Below, in pieces: positions 47,189-59,673 of a DNA stretch of 64,000 bases. The stretch comes from Rutidosis leptorrhynchoides (lineage: Eukaryota > Streptophyta > Magnoliopsida > Asterales > Asteraceae). Numbering within the stretch: the first letter of the stretch is position 1; every line of letters begins with the position of its first letter. The position numbers and the translations under genes are program-made. The stretch covers positions 342,679,501-342,743,500 of the forward strand of contig NC_092338.1 in NCBI RefSeq assembly GCF_046630445.1, in the 5' to 3' direction. The notes beneath the pieces are model-generated. The model had not been told where the DNA came from. It saw nothing but the letters and a program-made list of their open reading frames with translations, and ran no database searches.

Positions 47189-48000
47189 AATATTGAGAAA
47201 GAATCACCAATGTTTCTTGAAAGAATTCAAGGTTATATATATGGACCAATTCATCCATCATGTGGACCATTTTGATATTTCATGGTTCTAATAAACGTAT
47301 CTAGCGGATGGTCTCATGTTTGTGTGTTATCAAGCCATAATATGGCATTTGCAAAGTTTCTTGCACAAATTGTTAAATTGAGAACACATTATTCTGATTA
47401 CACCATTAAAAGGATGAGGCTTGATAATGCTGGTGAGTTAACATCTCAAGCATTTAATGATTATTATATGTCTACAGGGATTGTTGTTGAACATCCAGTT
47501 GCTCATGTGAATACACAAAATTGGTTTAGCTGAATCAATAGATAGACGCTTGCAGCTAATAACTAGACAATTGGTAATGAGTACAAAACTCTCAATATTT
47601 ATATGGGGACAAGTAAATTTACATGATGCGATATTAATTCGCATTAAACCAAGTGCAAGTCATAAATATTCTCCATTACCAACTTAATTTTGGTCGAGAG
47701 CCAAATATTTTTCATCTTAGAACATTTGGTTGTGCGATTTATGTTCCTATTGCACCACCACAACGCACTAAAATGGGTCCTCAAAAGAGGATGGGAATAT
47801 ATGTTGGATATGGAACATATTCAATTATAAGATATATTGAACCCATGATGAGTGATGTTTTTACAGCACATTTTGCTGATTGTCATTATAATGAAAAATT
47901 GTTCCCTATATTAGGGGGAGAAATAAAAAATAAAGAAAAAGATGTTTCATGATGTGAACATAAATTAATGTATCTTGATCATCGCACAAAAGAATGCGAA
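47189..48000 (+). pseudogene. Copia integrase fragment, element G
   Basis: Segments in order: MFLERIQGYIYGPIHPSCG, WSHVCVLSSHNMAFAKFLAQ, MRLDNAGELTSQAFNDY (catalytic Asp region), VEHPVAHVNTQN, and NIFHLRTFGCAIYVPIAPP with GIYVGYGTYSIIRYIEP. At least five stops and frameshifts. The first catalytic Asp segment is disrupted. Integrase zinc domain missing (see the minisatellite). Confidence 0.87.
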
Positions 48001-49400
48001 AAGAAAGTTCAAAAATAATACATATGCAAGAACTTGCAAATAAATTACCTGATGTATTTACAGATACAAAAAAAGGAGTGACTAAATTATATATACTAGC
48101 AGTAAATGCTTCAGCTAGAATTGAAATTCTAAAAGCTGGCAATAATGTCACTCATGAGTCTTTACCACACCAGAAACGTGGGAGACCAATTGGTTCCAAA
48201 AGATAAAAAAATCCTCGAAAAAAGAAAATCAGCTGATAATGAGGTAAAAGAAAGTGTTCAAGAAGAACCACAAATCAATACTCCTTCTGTAGAGTAGATT
48301 GATGATGTCAATACAGAAATTGCAATCAATTATGTACATTCAAAAATATTATGGAACCGAAATGACATGAAAAATCTTGATGAGATATTTTCATATAATG
48401 TTGCATATGACATCATGAATGATGATGATGATCCAGAACCAAAATCTGTCATGGAAAAATAGACATGATTGGGATCATTGGAAAAGAGCAATACGAGCTG
48501 AATTTGAATCGCTCAATAAAATAAAAGTTTTCGGATCTATTGTTCTCACACCTAAAGATGTGAAACATGTGGAGTATAGATGGATTTTTATGCGAAAATG
48601 AAATGAGAAAAATGAAGTTACAATGTATAAAGCTAGACTTGTAACTCAAGATTTTTCTCAAAGACCGGGAATTGATTATGATGAAACTTATTCCCCTGTT
48701 ATGGATGTAATTACTTTTAGATACTTAATCAGCCTGTCAGTTTCTAAAAATCTAGAAACGCATTTCATGGATGTTATTACTGCTGATCTTTATGGATCAC
48801 TTGATAGTGATATATATGAAGATACCTGAAGGATTTAAGGTATCAGAAGCATCAAATGCAAAACACAAAGAAATGTACTCAATTAAATTACAAAGGTCTT
48901 TATATGGGTTGAAACAACTGGATCGCATATGGTATACCCGATTAAGTGATTACTTGATAAGAAAAGGGGACAAATAATCTTATTTGCAAATGTGTTCTTA
49001 TTAAGAAAACAATGTCCGGATATGTGATTGTAAGTTGTTTATGTCAATGATCATAACATCATATGAACAAATAAAGAGATCAGTATTGCCTTGGATTGCA
49101 AATTGAGCATATGCCTAATGGTTTACTTGTACATCAAAAAACTTATACCGAAAAGATTTTAAAACATTTTTAAAGACAAAACCATTGGTTGTTAGATCAC
49201 TCAATGTTGAAGCTGATCCATTTCGTCCATGTGAAGATCATGAAGATATTCTTGGACCAGAAGTACTATATTTTAGTGCAATTGGAGCTCTTATGTATCT
49301 TATAAATTGTACAAGAACTGACATTTCTTTTGCAGTTAATTTGTTGGCAAGGTTCAGCTCTGCTCCTACCAAAAGACACTGGAATGGGATCAAACACATA
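48001..49400 (+). pseudogene. Copia reverse transcriptase fragment, element G
   Basis: Starts with linker sequence (RGRPIGSK), then RT: HWKRAIRAEFESLNK, YRWIFMRK, YKARLVTQDFSQRPGIDYDETYSPV, the YGSLDSDIYED region, and QRSLYGLKQLDRIWY. It continues to the NCTRTDISFAVNLLARFSSAPTKRHW segment before RNase H, where element F's LTR cuts it. Several stops. Confidence 0.87.
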
Positions 49401-52400
49401 TGTGACGACCCGGAAATTTCCGATCAAATTTAAACTTAATCTTTATATGTTTCTGACACGATAAGCAAAGTCTGTAATATTGAAGTCTCAAAAATTTTGA
49501 ACCGTGTTCATATATTCAATTACCCTTCGACTATTCTCGAAGATTCACGAACAATTAATTGTAAATAGATATGTGTGTATGTATATATAAATAATAATTC
49601 GAAATATAATTTGAAGTATTATATGTTGTTGTTATTAAAAATTAATAAAATAAAAATAGGATATTATAATAATTATTATTTAAAATATATCTCTAAATAT
49701 AAATAAAATATATTAAAAATAAATATTAAATGATTGTAATACTCGTTTGATGTTTCGATTGATATTAAGAAAGTTAAATTCAAACTTATATAATTTTAAA
49801 ATAAACGGTGATACGAAAATGAGTTATATAAGTTATAGGCTTATTAAAAGTATATTTAGGATCTAATTATTTAATTTCAACACTTTTTTATATTTTACCC
49901 AGAAATGAGAGGGACAGTTGATGTAATTTTTAATTAATAAATTAACGATCGAATTTTATACCATAATGACCAAAATAAATAAATATAGTTAATTCAAAAA
50001 TTTGAGATTTTTCTGAGTACTTTTATCCGCCACTGATTAACAAGGTTGCACGAAATTCAGTCCGTGAAAGGCGATGGCTAAATTTATCACACATTTTATT
50101 TTCATAATATATTTAATTAATACTTTTTATAAATTATTGAATTCGGAATCATCGTTTTCTATTTGCTTTTGTCTTCCACTATCCATATTTACATATATAC
50201 AAAAGCATATAGAGTAATTTATGTTTTCTGTATAAGTCAAGAATTCCTACCATCACTATTTTGGCCTCTTCTATTATTTAAACAACCATCACACTCTCAT
50301 GTTACTGTGTTTAATTTGTACCATTTAAATTAAATTATACATCCACCCACTTGTGAACCTTGACTTTTGATCCTGGACAAAACAGCCAGCTATGTGATAT
50401 AATTATTGATATGATATTATTATTATTTAATATTATAATTATTGATATATTATATATAAACTTCTATATATTCCATACATATACGTTTACATGAAATGAA
50501 TGGAATAACACTTGCTCGATCACCTTCATCCACTTACAACCTACTCGTTTGATCACTTCATGGCCACCACCTTGTCGGACATCCATCTGCCACCCCAACA
50601 CCATCGCAACATCACCAAGTCACCACCATTAACCAATTATGGTTATTCGGTGTCCACTTTGCAACTCACCACCACCCTTGATCAACAACCCATTATTATC
50701 ATCGCTAACATCTCCACCAATCGCCAACACCATTCACCGCCTTCCACCTTAACCAATACCTCTACCATCAAAAACTAATCTTAACCTTCAACTAAACCCA
50801 TCGTTTTCTTTTCCTGCAGAACACCACTTTGATTATATCACCATATCTGCCAACTTCCATCACTTGCACCGACCTTCATCACCATCAACACTCCATCACC
50901 TCACCATCGTCAAGAACCACCAACCCGCTATCATAACAAATATAGACGCCACCAATCACCACCTACGTTACTATTGAGAACCACATTCACCACCTGCAAC
51001 CTTTTCTATTTCTATCCTCCGTTGAACGACACCAAGAACCTTAACGACTATCTTTGAACAACCCATCTCGATAACTATTGTGGCCTTCAACTTTTCTGTG
51101 ATATCGAGAACAAAGACCCAGAACCAAACTAGTCCCGTTTTATTCATGTTACTACCATTCGATCAAAACACAATCACATATTGTCTAGGTCTCATGTTTC
51201 TCCCTCTTGGTAATTATAACTACTTTACCCTTGTTATTTACTGATACAAACTTCATAATATTGAGGGTTAAGGTGACGACCGAGAGCCACTGATTTGAAT
51301 ACTTTTGTTTAACGTCGAGCTACATGATGAATAAAAATGATGGAGAGGTACATGAATTGAACTATACATGTTTCTTTTTCATTTAGCCGATAAATAGTAT
51401 AAAGATGGCCACTTGATAATGTTAAGGGTGTAATATGATTATTAAAATGAGATTAGTGGCTTATTGTTTCCTATTAAAATTCTAAACACAGACATGGTAG
51501 CGTGTACGGAGTATTATTTAAATGACTAAAGTGGGATGGTTCAAATGTATGGCCAACATGTATTAGGTAGCAAACCCCACTTAATTACAAAAGGAGAAAA
51601 AGAAACCGAATTGTTTGTGTCTACTTCTGTGACGGGACCCAAACACTACTCTTGAGCTTTTCCATTCAATTTTCTTAAATAAAAGAAGGGATTAATAAGA
51701 TGAAGTGTACACTATGATGATGAGTGCCGTGACCTGCTGGTTTCGTAAAATAAAGAAGAAAAAAAATAATATACAGCAGATTGTTGATTGTTAATTGTTG
51801 AAGATAGGGACGGATAGATGGGGTTTAGAATCATAAAAGGGCCACGTAGGATGTTAACATATTGTAAATCGATAGATATAAAGCGTATATATATATTGAA
51901 CACCTACAGGATATATTGTTGGGTTTGGGATCCACTTAACAAAATAAATGGGTTGCAAGGAATTTGGGCCGTGAGGATCCATTTAATTGATGGGCCGAAG
52001 ATGGTTAATGGTTGGGCTCTTTAAAACGAGTTAAATAGTCTTGGGTAGCAGAATAAATCAGATAAACAGAAATAGATGGATGGTTAAGGGTGTTTGTGTG
52101 TGAGCGGGAGGTCGCGGGTTCGAGTCCCGTCCCGGGCACTTTAAGTCTTTTTAATGCTACAAAGGTATAACTTATTGTTATTATTATTTCTATTATTATT
52201 ATTTTACTAGTTATTATCTACAATTAATATTACTAGTATTAACACTATTATTATTATTTGTATTATTAATATTAAGCAAAAGTATCATTATTAACAATGT
52301 CATTATTATTATTAATACTATCATTTTTAATAAGGATATTATTATTATTATTATTATTATTAATGGATCATTAATATCATAACTATCGTAAACAGTAAAA

Positions 52401-52490
52401 TTAATATCTTTACAAGTATTATTATAAATATCATTGTTATTAGCACTAATAGAGTTATTATTAACATAAGTATATTATTAAAGTTATTAT

Positions 52491-52538
<48 letters not shown>

Positions 52539-53643
52539 CTTAGTATAATTAGAACTACTATTTTGTTAAACAAATAAAATACATAAATATATATATTTAA
52601 CACTTATAACATAACAAAAATTTAATACAATTTTTTTATATATACAAAATGAACATATAAAACATCTATATTATTAACATAAAAATGATATAACTAATAT
52701 ATTTATATATATATTTATGTGTTCAATTACAACTATGTATATTAATAAATATACAAATGATATAGGTTCGTGAATCCGAGGTCAACCCTACATTGTTCAA
52801 TATAGTCATATGTATTTTTACTACAAAATACAGTATGGTGAGTTTCATTTGCTCCCTTTTTAAATGCTTTTACTATATATATTTTTGGGACTGAGAATAC
52901 ATGCGCTGCTTTTATAAATGTTTTACGAAATAGACACAAGTACTTAAAATTACATTCTATGGTTAGATTATTAAACTGAATATCGCCCTTCAAGTCTGGT
53001 AACCTAAGAATTTAGGGAAATGGCCCCTGATTGACACGAATCCTAAAGATAGATCTATGAACCTTGACAAGTCCCATTCGGGGTACGAATGCTTTAGTAC
53101 TTTGAGATTATTATACAGACGAGAGGTTCTATTTTGGGGATATTCTATGCATTAAGTTAACGTCGGTTACCAGGTGTTCAATCCATATGAATGATATTTT
53201 TGTCTCTATGCATGGGACGTATGTTTATGAGAAATGGAAATATGAAATCTTGTGGTCTATTAAAATTATGAAATGATTATTTATGATAAACTAATGAACT
53301 CACCAACCTTTTGGTTGACACTTGAAAGCATGTTTATTCTCAGGTACGAAAGAAATCTTCCGCTGTGCATTTGCTCATTTTAGAGATATTACTTGGAGTC
53401 ATTCATGACATATTTCAAAAGAGGTTGCATTCCAGTCGTTGAGTTCATCAAAAATATTAATAAGTCATTTATAGATGGATATATTATGAAATGGTATGCA
53501 TGCCGTCAACTTTCAATGAAATGAAAGTTTGTCTTTTAAAAACGAATGCAATGTTTGTAAAATGTATCATATAGAGTTCAAGTACCTCGCGATGTAACCA
53601 AATGTAATGTATTCTTCTAAATGGATTAGGATGGGTCTTTACA
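49401..53643 (+). mobile_element. Element F 5' LTR, about 4.2 kb
   Basis: Starts TGTGACGACCCGG inside the copia RT, ends GGGTCTTTACA right before an initiator-Met primer site. 5' and 3' portions match the LTR at 2794-6631. The middle holds a CACCACC-rich stretch (50520-51000), ATT repeats and a tRNA-like segment (52065-52140). The ORF 50512-50778 lies in this stretch and has no domain. Confidence 0.88.
52090..52140 (+). mobile_element. tRNA-derived (SINE-like) fragment in LTR F
   Basis: GTGTGAGCGGGAGGTCGCGGGTTCGAGTCCCG contains a perfect B-box GGTTCGAGTCC, as in tRNA genes and SINE heads, followed by a T-run. No A box could be placed firmly. Absent from the related LTR at 2794-6631. Confidence 0.45.
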
Positions 53644-53645
53644 TG

Positions 53646-53659
53646 TGGTATCAGAGCGG
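53646..53659 (+). other. Primer-binding site of element F
   Basis: TGGTATCAGAGCGG, two bases after the LTR end: complementary to the 3' end of initiator tRNA-Met. Confidence 0.9.
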
Positions 53660-53878
53660 TGGTCTTAGCGAACCAGGTCTTGCATTAGTGTGTCTAACTG
53701 ATAGTCATTGGGATGCATTAGTGAGTCTGGACTTCGACCGTGTCTGCATGTCAAAAGTTTTGCTTATCATTTCTAGTCGAAAATCATCTGCTTATCATCC
53801 TTAGGAAATTACCTACTCATTATTCTTAGTCTAGACACGTTTTACTGTATTGACTGCATGAATAGTGTATAGACAAAA

Positions 53879-53951
53879 TTTAAATCTTAGCGTATCTGAC
53901 AATTCATATCTTAGCGTATCTGACAATTCATATCTTAGCGTATCTATTACT
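53879..53951 (+). repeat. 24-bp tandem repeat in leader of element F
   Basis: Three copies of AT(A)TCTTAGCGTATCTGACAATTC, period 24. Confidence 0.85.
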
Positions 53952-54108
53952 GTAGACCTTGCCTGATATCTCTCGTAAATTTCTCCTTAATTTAAGGGAT
54001 CCTGGTACTATATATATCTATGCAAATTATGCATTGAGAATACCATCCAACTATCAACTGCTGTCACTAAACTCTTCATACCAAAAATCTTTCATGAGAT
54101 CGCGTAAG

Positions 54109-54618
54109 ATGGCCTCTACGAATCGACCAAGTTCCTCTGACTCCGAAGACAGCGTGACAGGAGCACACCAACCAATCAACTACCGTGATTACTGGAGAAA
54201 ATGGGGGAGGGTTCGCGACATACTCACCCTATGGAGAAGGGAAGAAGGTACTCCATATCATGAATCGAATCTACCACCTAACCTTGGAGTACTTGACCCG
54301 CTCACCGACGAACCCGTTCGCAACACCGTTTATACCCTATTTGCAAGAATTTTTCGTCTTGAAGCTACCATTAACGGAACTAAAGAAGATATCCGACCTC
54401 TACCTCACACTGATAATCAACCAGGGTTAGTAGAAGAAGTTAGAGAACTCCGAGCTCGAGTATTAACTTTAGAGAGCACGGTATACAATTTGCAAGCACC
54501 AGCAGTATCACCAACACCAGTAACATCACCAGCCTCAGCACTAATAGCACCAGTACCACCAACAACCCAAGTTTCAACAATCCATGCCTCAACATCTCAT
54601 TCTGTACCTCGAGTATAA
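54109..54618 (+). CDS. Extra ORF between primer site and gag position, element F
   Basis: The frame is open from 53959, but the likely start is MASTNRPSS at 54109, giving about 169 residues. N-terminal Ser/Asp-rich segment, a basic-aromatic middle (YRDYWRKWGRVRDILTLWRRE), a probable coiled coil (LVEEVRELRARVLTLESTVYNL), then a Pro/Ala/Thr/Ser-rich tail. No zinc knuckle, no known domain recognised. Its position after the LTR and primer site and before the hairpin at 54858 matches that of the F-box-like ORF of element E, though the proteins are unrelated. Function unknown; could be a reduced gag-like or accessory protein. Confidence 0.55.
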   Translation: MASTNRPSSSDSEDSVTGAHQPINYRDYWRKWGRVRDILTLWRREEGTPYHESNLPPNLGVLDPLTDEPVRNTVYTLFARIFRLEATINGTKEDIRPLPHTDNQPGLVEEVRELRARVLTLESTVYNLQAPAVSPTPVTSPASALIAPVPPTTQVSTIHASTSHSVPRV

Positions 54619-54857
54619 TCATCGTTCTACGAATCGTTCTACATCATTTATCTTCATTCGACATGACGATTATGTAATCTCTAATGTTTTAGAGATTATA
54701 TATTCTTGTTCTAACGGTAAATTAAATGAGTTTAATATCATATTGACTCATTAAATTCATGATTACATATGAAGAAAATATATATGTATATATATTTTCA
54801 TAAAGATTGTAATTAAAAATTCTTTCGTACAAACTGTTAATGATGAAAATACTTTAA

Positions 54858-54874
54858 CGGGTAGGTAATACCCG
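54858..54874 (+). other. Internal polypurine/LTR-like hairpin, element F
   Basis: CGGGTAGGTAATACCCG, preceded by TTTAA as in the polypurine tract before the LTR at 2794, and able to form a 6-bp stem. See the equivalent at 60550 in element E. Confidence 0.55.
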
Positions 54875-55309
54875 AGGAATATTTAAATTTCACATTAATA
54901 AGTTACACTGTACATTCTTTGAATCTGATTTAACAGTCATTTACTATCCTACTTACATCCACAGATATACGAATCCGTTCACCACAAAATAATCATTTTT
55001 ATTCAATTTCATATTTAGATTTTGACTTCTCAGAATCCAACAAGTGGCATAATGAAGAAAACATTTGACAAAATAAAATTTATTAGAAACAAACAAATTA
55101 ACTATGAAGAATTTTGTTAAGAATCCACGCTAACTTTTCATAGCTAATTGTTCCTAGCTAACTGATTACATTTTATTTATCACAATTTAATTATCTCAAA
55201 TTACATTCTCGCAATTTTATTTATTGTCATTTAATTTCTGTTATTTACTTTACTCACTTTATTTATCGTCATTTAATTTCTGTTATTTATTTTTACGTAC
55301 TTTAAATAT
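54875..55309. other. Remnant internal sequence of element F
   Basis: AT-rich, no gene. gag-pol of F is missing from the window. Confidence 0.6.
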
Positions 55310-55346
55310 CGGGACACGTATACAAGGTTTTGACATATCATATCGA

Positions 55347-55409
<63 letters not shown>

Positions 55410-55476
55410 TGGAATAACCATAGACACTCTATATGCTGTAATGATCGAGTTTGCTATACAGGGTTGAGGTTGATTC
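55310..55476 (+). mobile_element. LTR fragment flanking element E
   Basis: Matches 57480-57600 inside the E LTR (ACACGTATACAA..., ACCATAGACACTCTATATG, CTATACAGGGTTGAGGTTGATTC) with a (TA)n run between. So E lies next to, or inside, an older relative. Confidence 0.65.
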
Positions 55477-58400
55477 TGTAGTGACCCGAACTTTTCCATG
55501 TTTATATATATTAATTGAGATTGATATTTACATGATTAAATGTTTCCAACATATTAAGCAATCAAACATGTTAAGACTTGATTAATTGAAATATGTTTCA
55601 TATAGACAATTGACCACCCAAGTTGACCGGTGATTCACGAACGTTAAAACTTGTAAAAACTATATGATGACATATATATGGATATATATATATATATTTA
55701 ACATGATACTATGATAAGTAAACATATCATTAAGTATATTAACAATGAACTACATATGTAAAAACAAGACTACTAACTTAATGATTTTTAAACGAGACAT
55801 ATATGTAATGATTATCGTTGTAAAGACATTTAATGTATATATATCATATTAAGATATATTCATACATGATAATATCATGATAATATAATAATTTAAAATC
55901 TCATTTGATATTATAAACATTGGGTTAACAACATTTAACAAGATCGTTAACCTAAAGGTTTCAAAACAACACTTACATGTAACGACTAACGATGACTTAA
56001 CGACTCAGTTAAAATGTATATACATGTAGTGTTTTAATATGTATTTATACACTTTTGAAAGACTTCAATACACTTATCAAAATACTTCTACTTAACAAAA
56101 ATGCTTACAATTACATCCTCGTTCAGTTTCATCAACAATTCTACTCGTATGCACCCGTATTCGTACTCGTACAATACACAGCTTTTAGATGTATGTACTA
56201 TTGGTATATACACTCCAATGATCAGCTCTTAGCAGCCCATGTGAGTCACCTAACATATGTGGGAACCATCATTTGGCAACTAGCATGAAATATCTCATAA
56301 AATTACAAAAATATGAGTAATCATTCATGACTTATTTACATGAAAACAAAATTACATATCCTTTATATCTAATCCATACACCAACGACCAAAAACACCTA
56401 CAAACACTTTCATTCTTCAATTTTCTTCATCTAATTGATCTCTCTCAAGTTCTATCTTCAAGTTCTAAGTGTTCTTCATATATTCTACAAGTTCTAGTTA
56501 CATAAAATCAAGAATACTTTCAAGTTTGCTAGCTCACTTCCAATCTTGTAAGGTGATCATCCAACCTCAAGAAATCTTTGTTTCTTACAGTAGGTTATCA
56601 TTCTAATACAAGGTAATAATCATATTCAAACTTTGGTTCAATTTCTATAACTATAACAATCTTATTTCAAGTGATGATCTTACTTGAACTTGTTTTCGTG
56701 TCATGATTCTGCTTCAAGAACTTCGAGCCATCCAAGGATCCGTTGAAGCTAGATCCATTTTTCTCTTTTCCAGTAGGTTTATCCAAGGAACTTAAGGTAG
56801 TAATGATGTTCATAACATCATTCGATTCATACATATAAAGCTATCTTATTCGAAGGTTTAAACTTGTAATCACTAGAACATAGTTTAGTTAATTCTAAAC
56901 TTGTTCGCAAACAAAAGTTAATCCTTCTAACTTGACTTTTAAAATCAACTAAACACATGTTCTATATCTATATGATATGCTAACTTAATGATTTAAAACA
57001 TGGAAACACGAAAAACACCGTAAAACCGGATTTACGCCGTCGTAGTAACACTGCGGGCTGTTTTGGGTTAGTTAATTAAAAACTATGATAAACTTTGATT
57101 TAAAATTTGTTATTCTGAGAAAATAATTTTTATTATGAACATGAAACTATATCCAAAAATTATGGTTAAACTCAAAGTGGAAGTATGTTTTCTAAAATGG
57201 TCATCTAGACGTCGTTCTTTCGACTGAAATGACTACCTTTACAAAAACGACTTGTAACTTATTTTTCCGACTATAAACCTATACTTTTTCTGTTTAGATT
57301 CATAAAATAGAGTTCAATATGAAACCATAGCAATTTGATTCACTCAAAACGGATTTAAAATGAAGAAGTTATGGGTAAAATAAGATTGGATAATTTTTCT
57401 CATTTTAGCTACGTGAAAATTGGTAACAAATCTATTCCAACCATAACTTAATCAACTTGTATTGTATATTATGTAATCTTGAGATACCATAGACACGTAT
57501 ACAATGTTTCAACCTATCATGTCGACACATCTATATATATTTCGGAACAACCATAGACACTCTATATGTGAATGTTGGAGTTAGCTATACAGGGTTGAGG
57601 TTGATTCCAAAATATATATAGTTTGAGTTGTGATCAATACTGAGATACGTATACACTGGGTCGTGGATTGATTCAAGATAATATTTATCGATTTATTTCT
57701 GTACATCTAACTGTGGACAACTAGTTGTAGGTTACTAACGAGGACAGCTGACTTAATAAACTTAAAACATCAAAATATATTAAAAGTGTTGTAAATATAT
57801 TTTGAACATACTTTGATATATATGTATATATTGTTATAGGTTCGTGAATCAACCAGTGGCCAAGTCTTACTTCCCGACGAAGTAAAAATCTGTGAAAGTG
57901 AGTTATAGTCCCACTTTTAAAATCTAATATTTTTGGGATGAGAATACATGCAAGTTTTATAAATGATTTACAAAATAGACACAAGTATGTGAAACTACAT
58001 TCTATGGTTGAATTATCGAAATCGAATATGCCCCTTTTTATTAAGTCTGGTAATCTAAGAATTAGGGAACAGACACCCTAATTGACGCGAATCCTAAAGA
58101 TAGATCTATTGGGCCTAACAAACCCCATCCAAAGTATCGGATGCTTTAGTACTTCAAAATTTATATCATATCCGAAGGGTGTCCCCGAATGATGGGGATA
58201 TTCTTATATATGCATCTTGTTAATGTCGGTTACCAGGTGTTCACCATATGAATGATTTTTATCTCTATGTATGGGATGTGTATTGAAATATGAAATCTTG
58301 TGGTCTATTATTATGATTTGATATATATAGGTTAAACCTATAACTCACCAACATTTTTGTTGACGTTTTAAGCATGTTTATTCTCAGGTGATTATTAAGA

Positions 58401-58730
58401 GCTTCCGCTGTCGCATACTTAAATAAGGACGAGATTTGGAGTCCATGTTTGTATGATATTGTGTAAAAACTGCATTCAAGAAACTTATTTTGTTGTAACA
58501 TATTTGTATTGTAAACCATTATGTAATGGTCGTGTGTAAACAGGATATTTTAGATTATCATTATTTGATAATCTACGTAAAGCTTTTTAAACCTTTATTG
58601 ATGAAATAAAGGTTATGGTTTGTTTTAAAATGAATGCAGTCTTTGAAAAACGTCTCATATAGAGGTCAAAACCTCGCAACGAAATCAATTAATATGGAAC
58701 GTTTTTAATCAATAAGAACGGGACATTTCA
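55477..58730 (+). mobile_element. Element E 5' LTR, about 3.25 kb
   Basis: Starts TGTAGTGACCCGAAC and ends GGGACATTTCA right before an initiator-Met primer site. The last ~900 bases match the ends of LTRs F and 2794 (CCTAACAAACCCCAT, GGTTACCAGGTGTTCACCATATG, CTTCCGCTGT); the first part is largely different. No genes inside. Confidence 0.9.
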
Positions 58731-58732
58731 GT

Positions 58733-58745
58733 TGGTATCAGAGCG
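58733..58745 (+). other. Primer-binding site of element E
   Basis: TGGTATCAGAGCG, two bases after the LTR: complementary to initiator tRNA-Met. Confidence 0.92.
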
Positions 58746-58938
58746 TTGGTCTTAGAGAACCAGAAATTTGCATTAGTGTGTCTTATCGAGTTTGTTAGGA
58801 TGCATTAGTGAGTCTGGACTTCGACCGTGTTTTCTTTAAAAATGATTGCTTAACATTTTTGTTGGAAACTATATATTATTAACATGTATATATTATGTGA
58901 TATATTAATCTCTTAACATGTTTGATATTGTGTGATAG

Positions 58939-59498
58939 ATGTCTACCTTTAGCACAAATCCCATTGACTCACCTAATAATAACGAAGAGTCAAATATATA
59001 TTGGACTGATTCACAAGTTCCCGAAGAAGAACCGGAAGAAGAATCAGAACCGGAAGAAGAATCAGAACCGGAAGAGGAGGAACCGGAGGAGGAAATAGAA
59101 CCGGTGGGGGAAATAATAAAACGGTTAAGTAAATAAAATCCTCAACCAACCGACCAAGGTTAATTATGGTCAATGGTGTTTCCGCCAAGGAAGCAAAATA
59201 TTGGGAGGATTACCAATTCTCCGATGAATCAGATTCCGACGAGAATTCCGATGATGTTATAGAAATTACCCCAACTGAATTTAAAAAGGCAAAAGAAAAT
59301 AATAAGGGAAAGGGCATAAAAATAGAGAAATCTAATTCCAACCCCGATGAACTTTATATGTATCGTCAACCCCCAAAGTCCTTAAGTTGTAACAATGACC
59401 CGGGAACCTCTAAACCACCAGGTTTTTCTAAACCGTTGTGGAAAACGACAGCTAGTATTAGGGGAACATCATATATCCCTAGAAACTTGGCAAAATGA
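58939..59498 (+). pseudogene. Acidic leader ORF of element E, frameshifted
   Basis: Two open pieces in different frames: 58939-59136 (65 codons, with a run of Glu-Pro-Glu repeats such as PEEESEPEEESEPEE) and 59166-59498 (110 codons: KYWEDYQFSDESDSDENSDD, a Lys-rich stretch, and a Pro/Ser-rich tail). Together about 180 residues, very acidic at first and basic later. Probably one protein broken by a frameshift, or two pieces joined by splicing. No known domain. It lies between primer site and the F-box-like ORF. Confidence 0.5.
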
Positions 59499-59673
59499 AC
59501 CAAAACCGAAGAAGAAGAAACGAGCGAGTCGGAATAAGATAGTTGTATTCGTGTGGTGTAATATATGTAATATAGTGTGCTTATGCTTTATGATATATGT
59601 AAAAATTGCTTGTATTAATAAGTATTTTTTTATGAATCTAACTCTTGTCTATTTTACAGTATAAAAACACAAA

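Larger units (their letters stand above)
44224..49400 (+). mobile_element. Element G: decayed Ty1/copia retrotransposon
   Basis: 5' LTR, leader, gag, protease, integrase and RT in the copia order (integrase before RT), all in plus orientation, all broken by stops. Cut at 49401 by the LTR of element F; the rest of RNase H and the 3' LTR are absent from the window. Confidence 0.9.

Noticed and set aside
50512..50778. 88-codon His/Thr/Pro-rich ORF
   Set aside because: Lies in the CACCACC-rich stretch of LTR F; no domain, and not conserved in the sister LTR.
52090..52140. Functional tRNA gene
   Set aside because: Only the B-box half is recognisable; no acceptor stem, D arm or A box could be placed.
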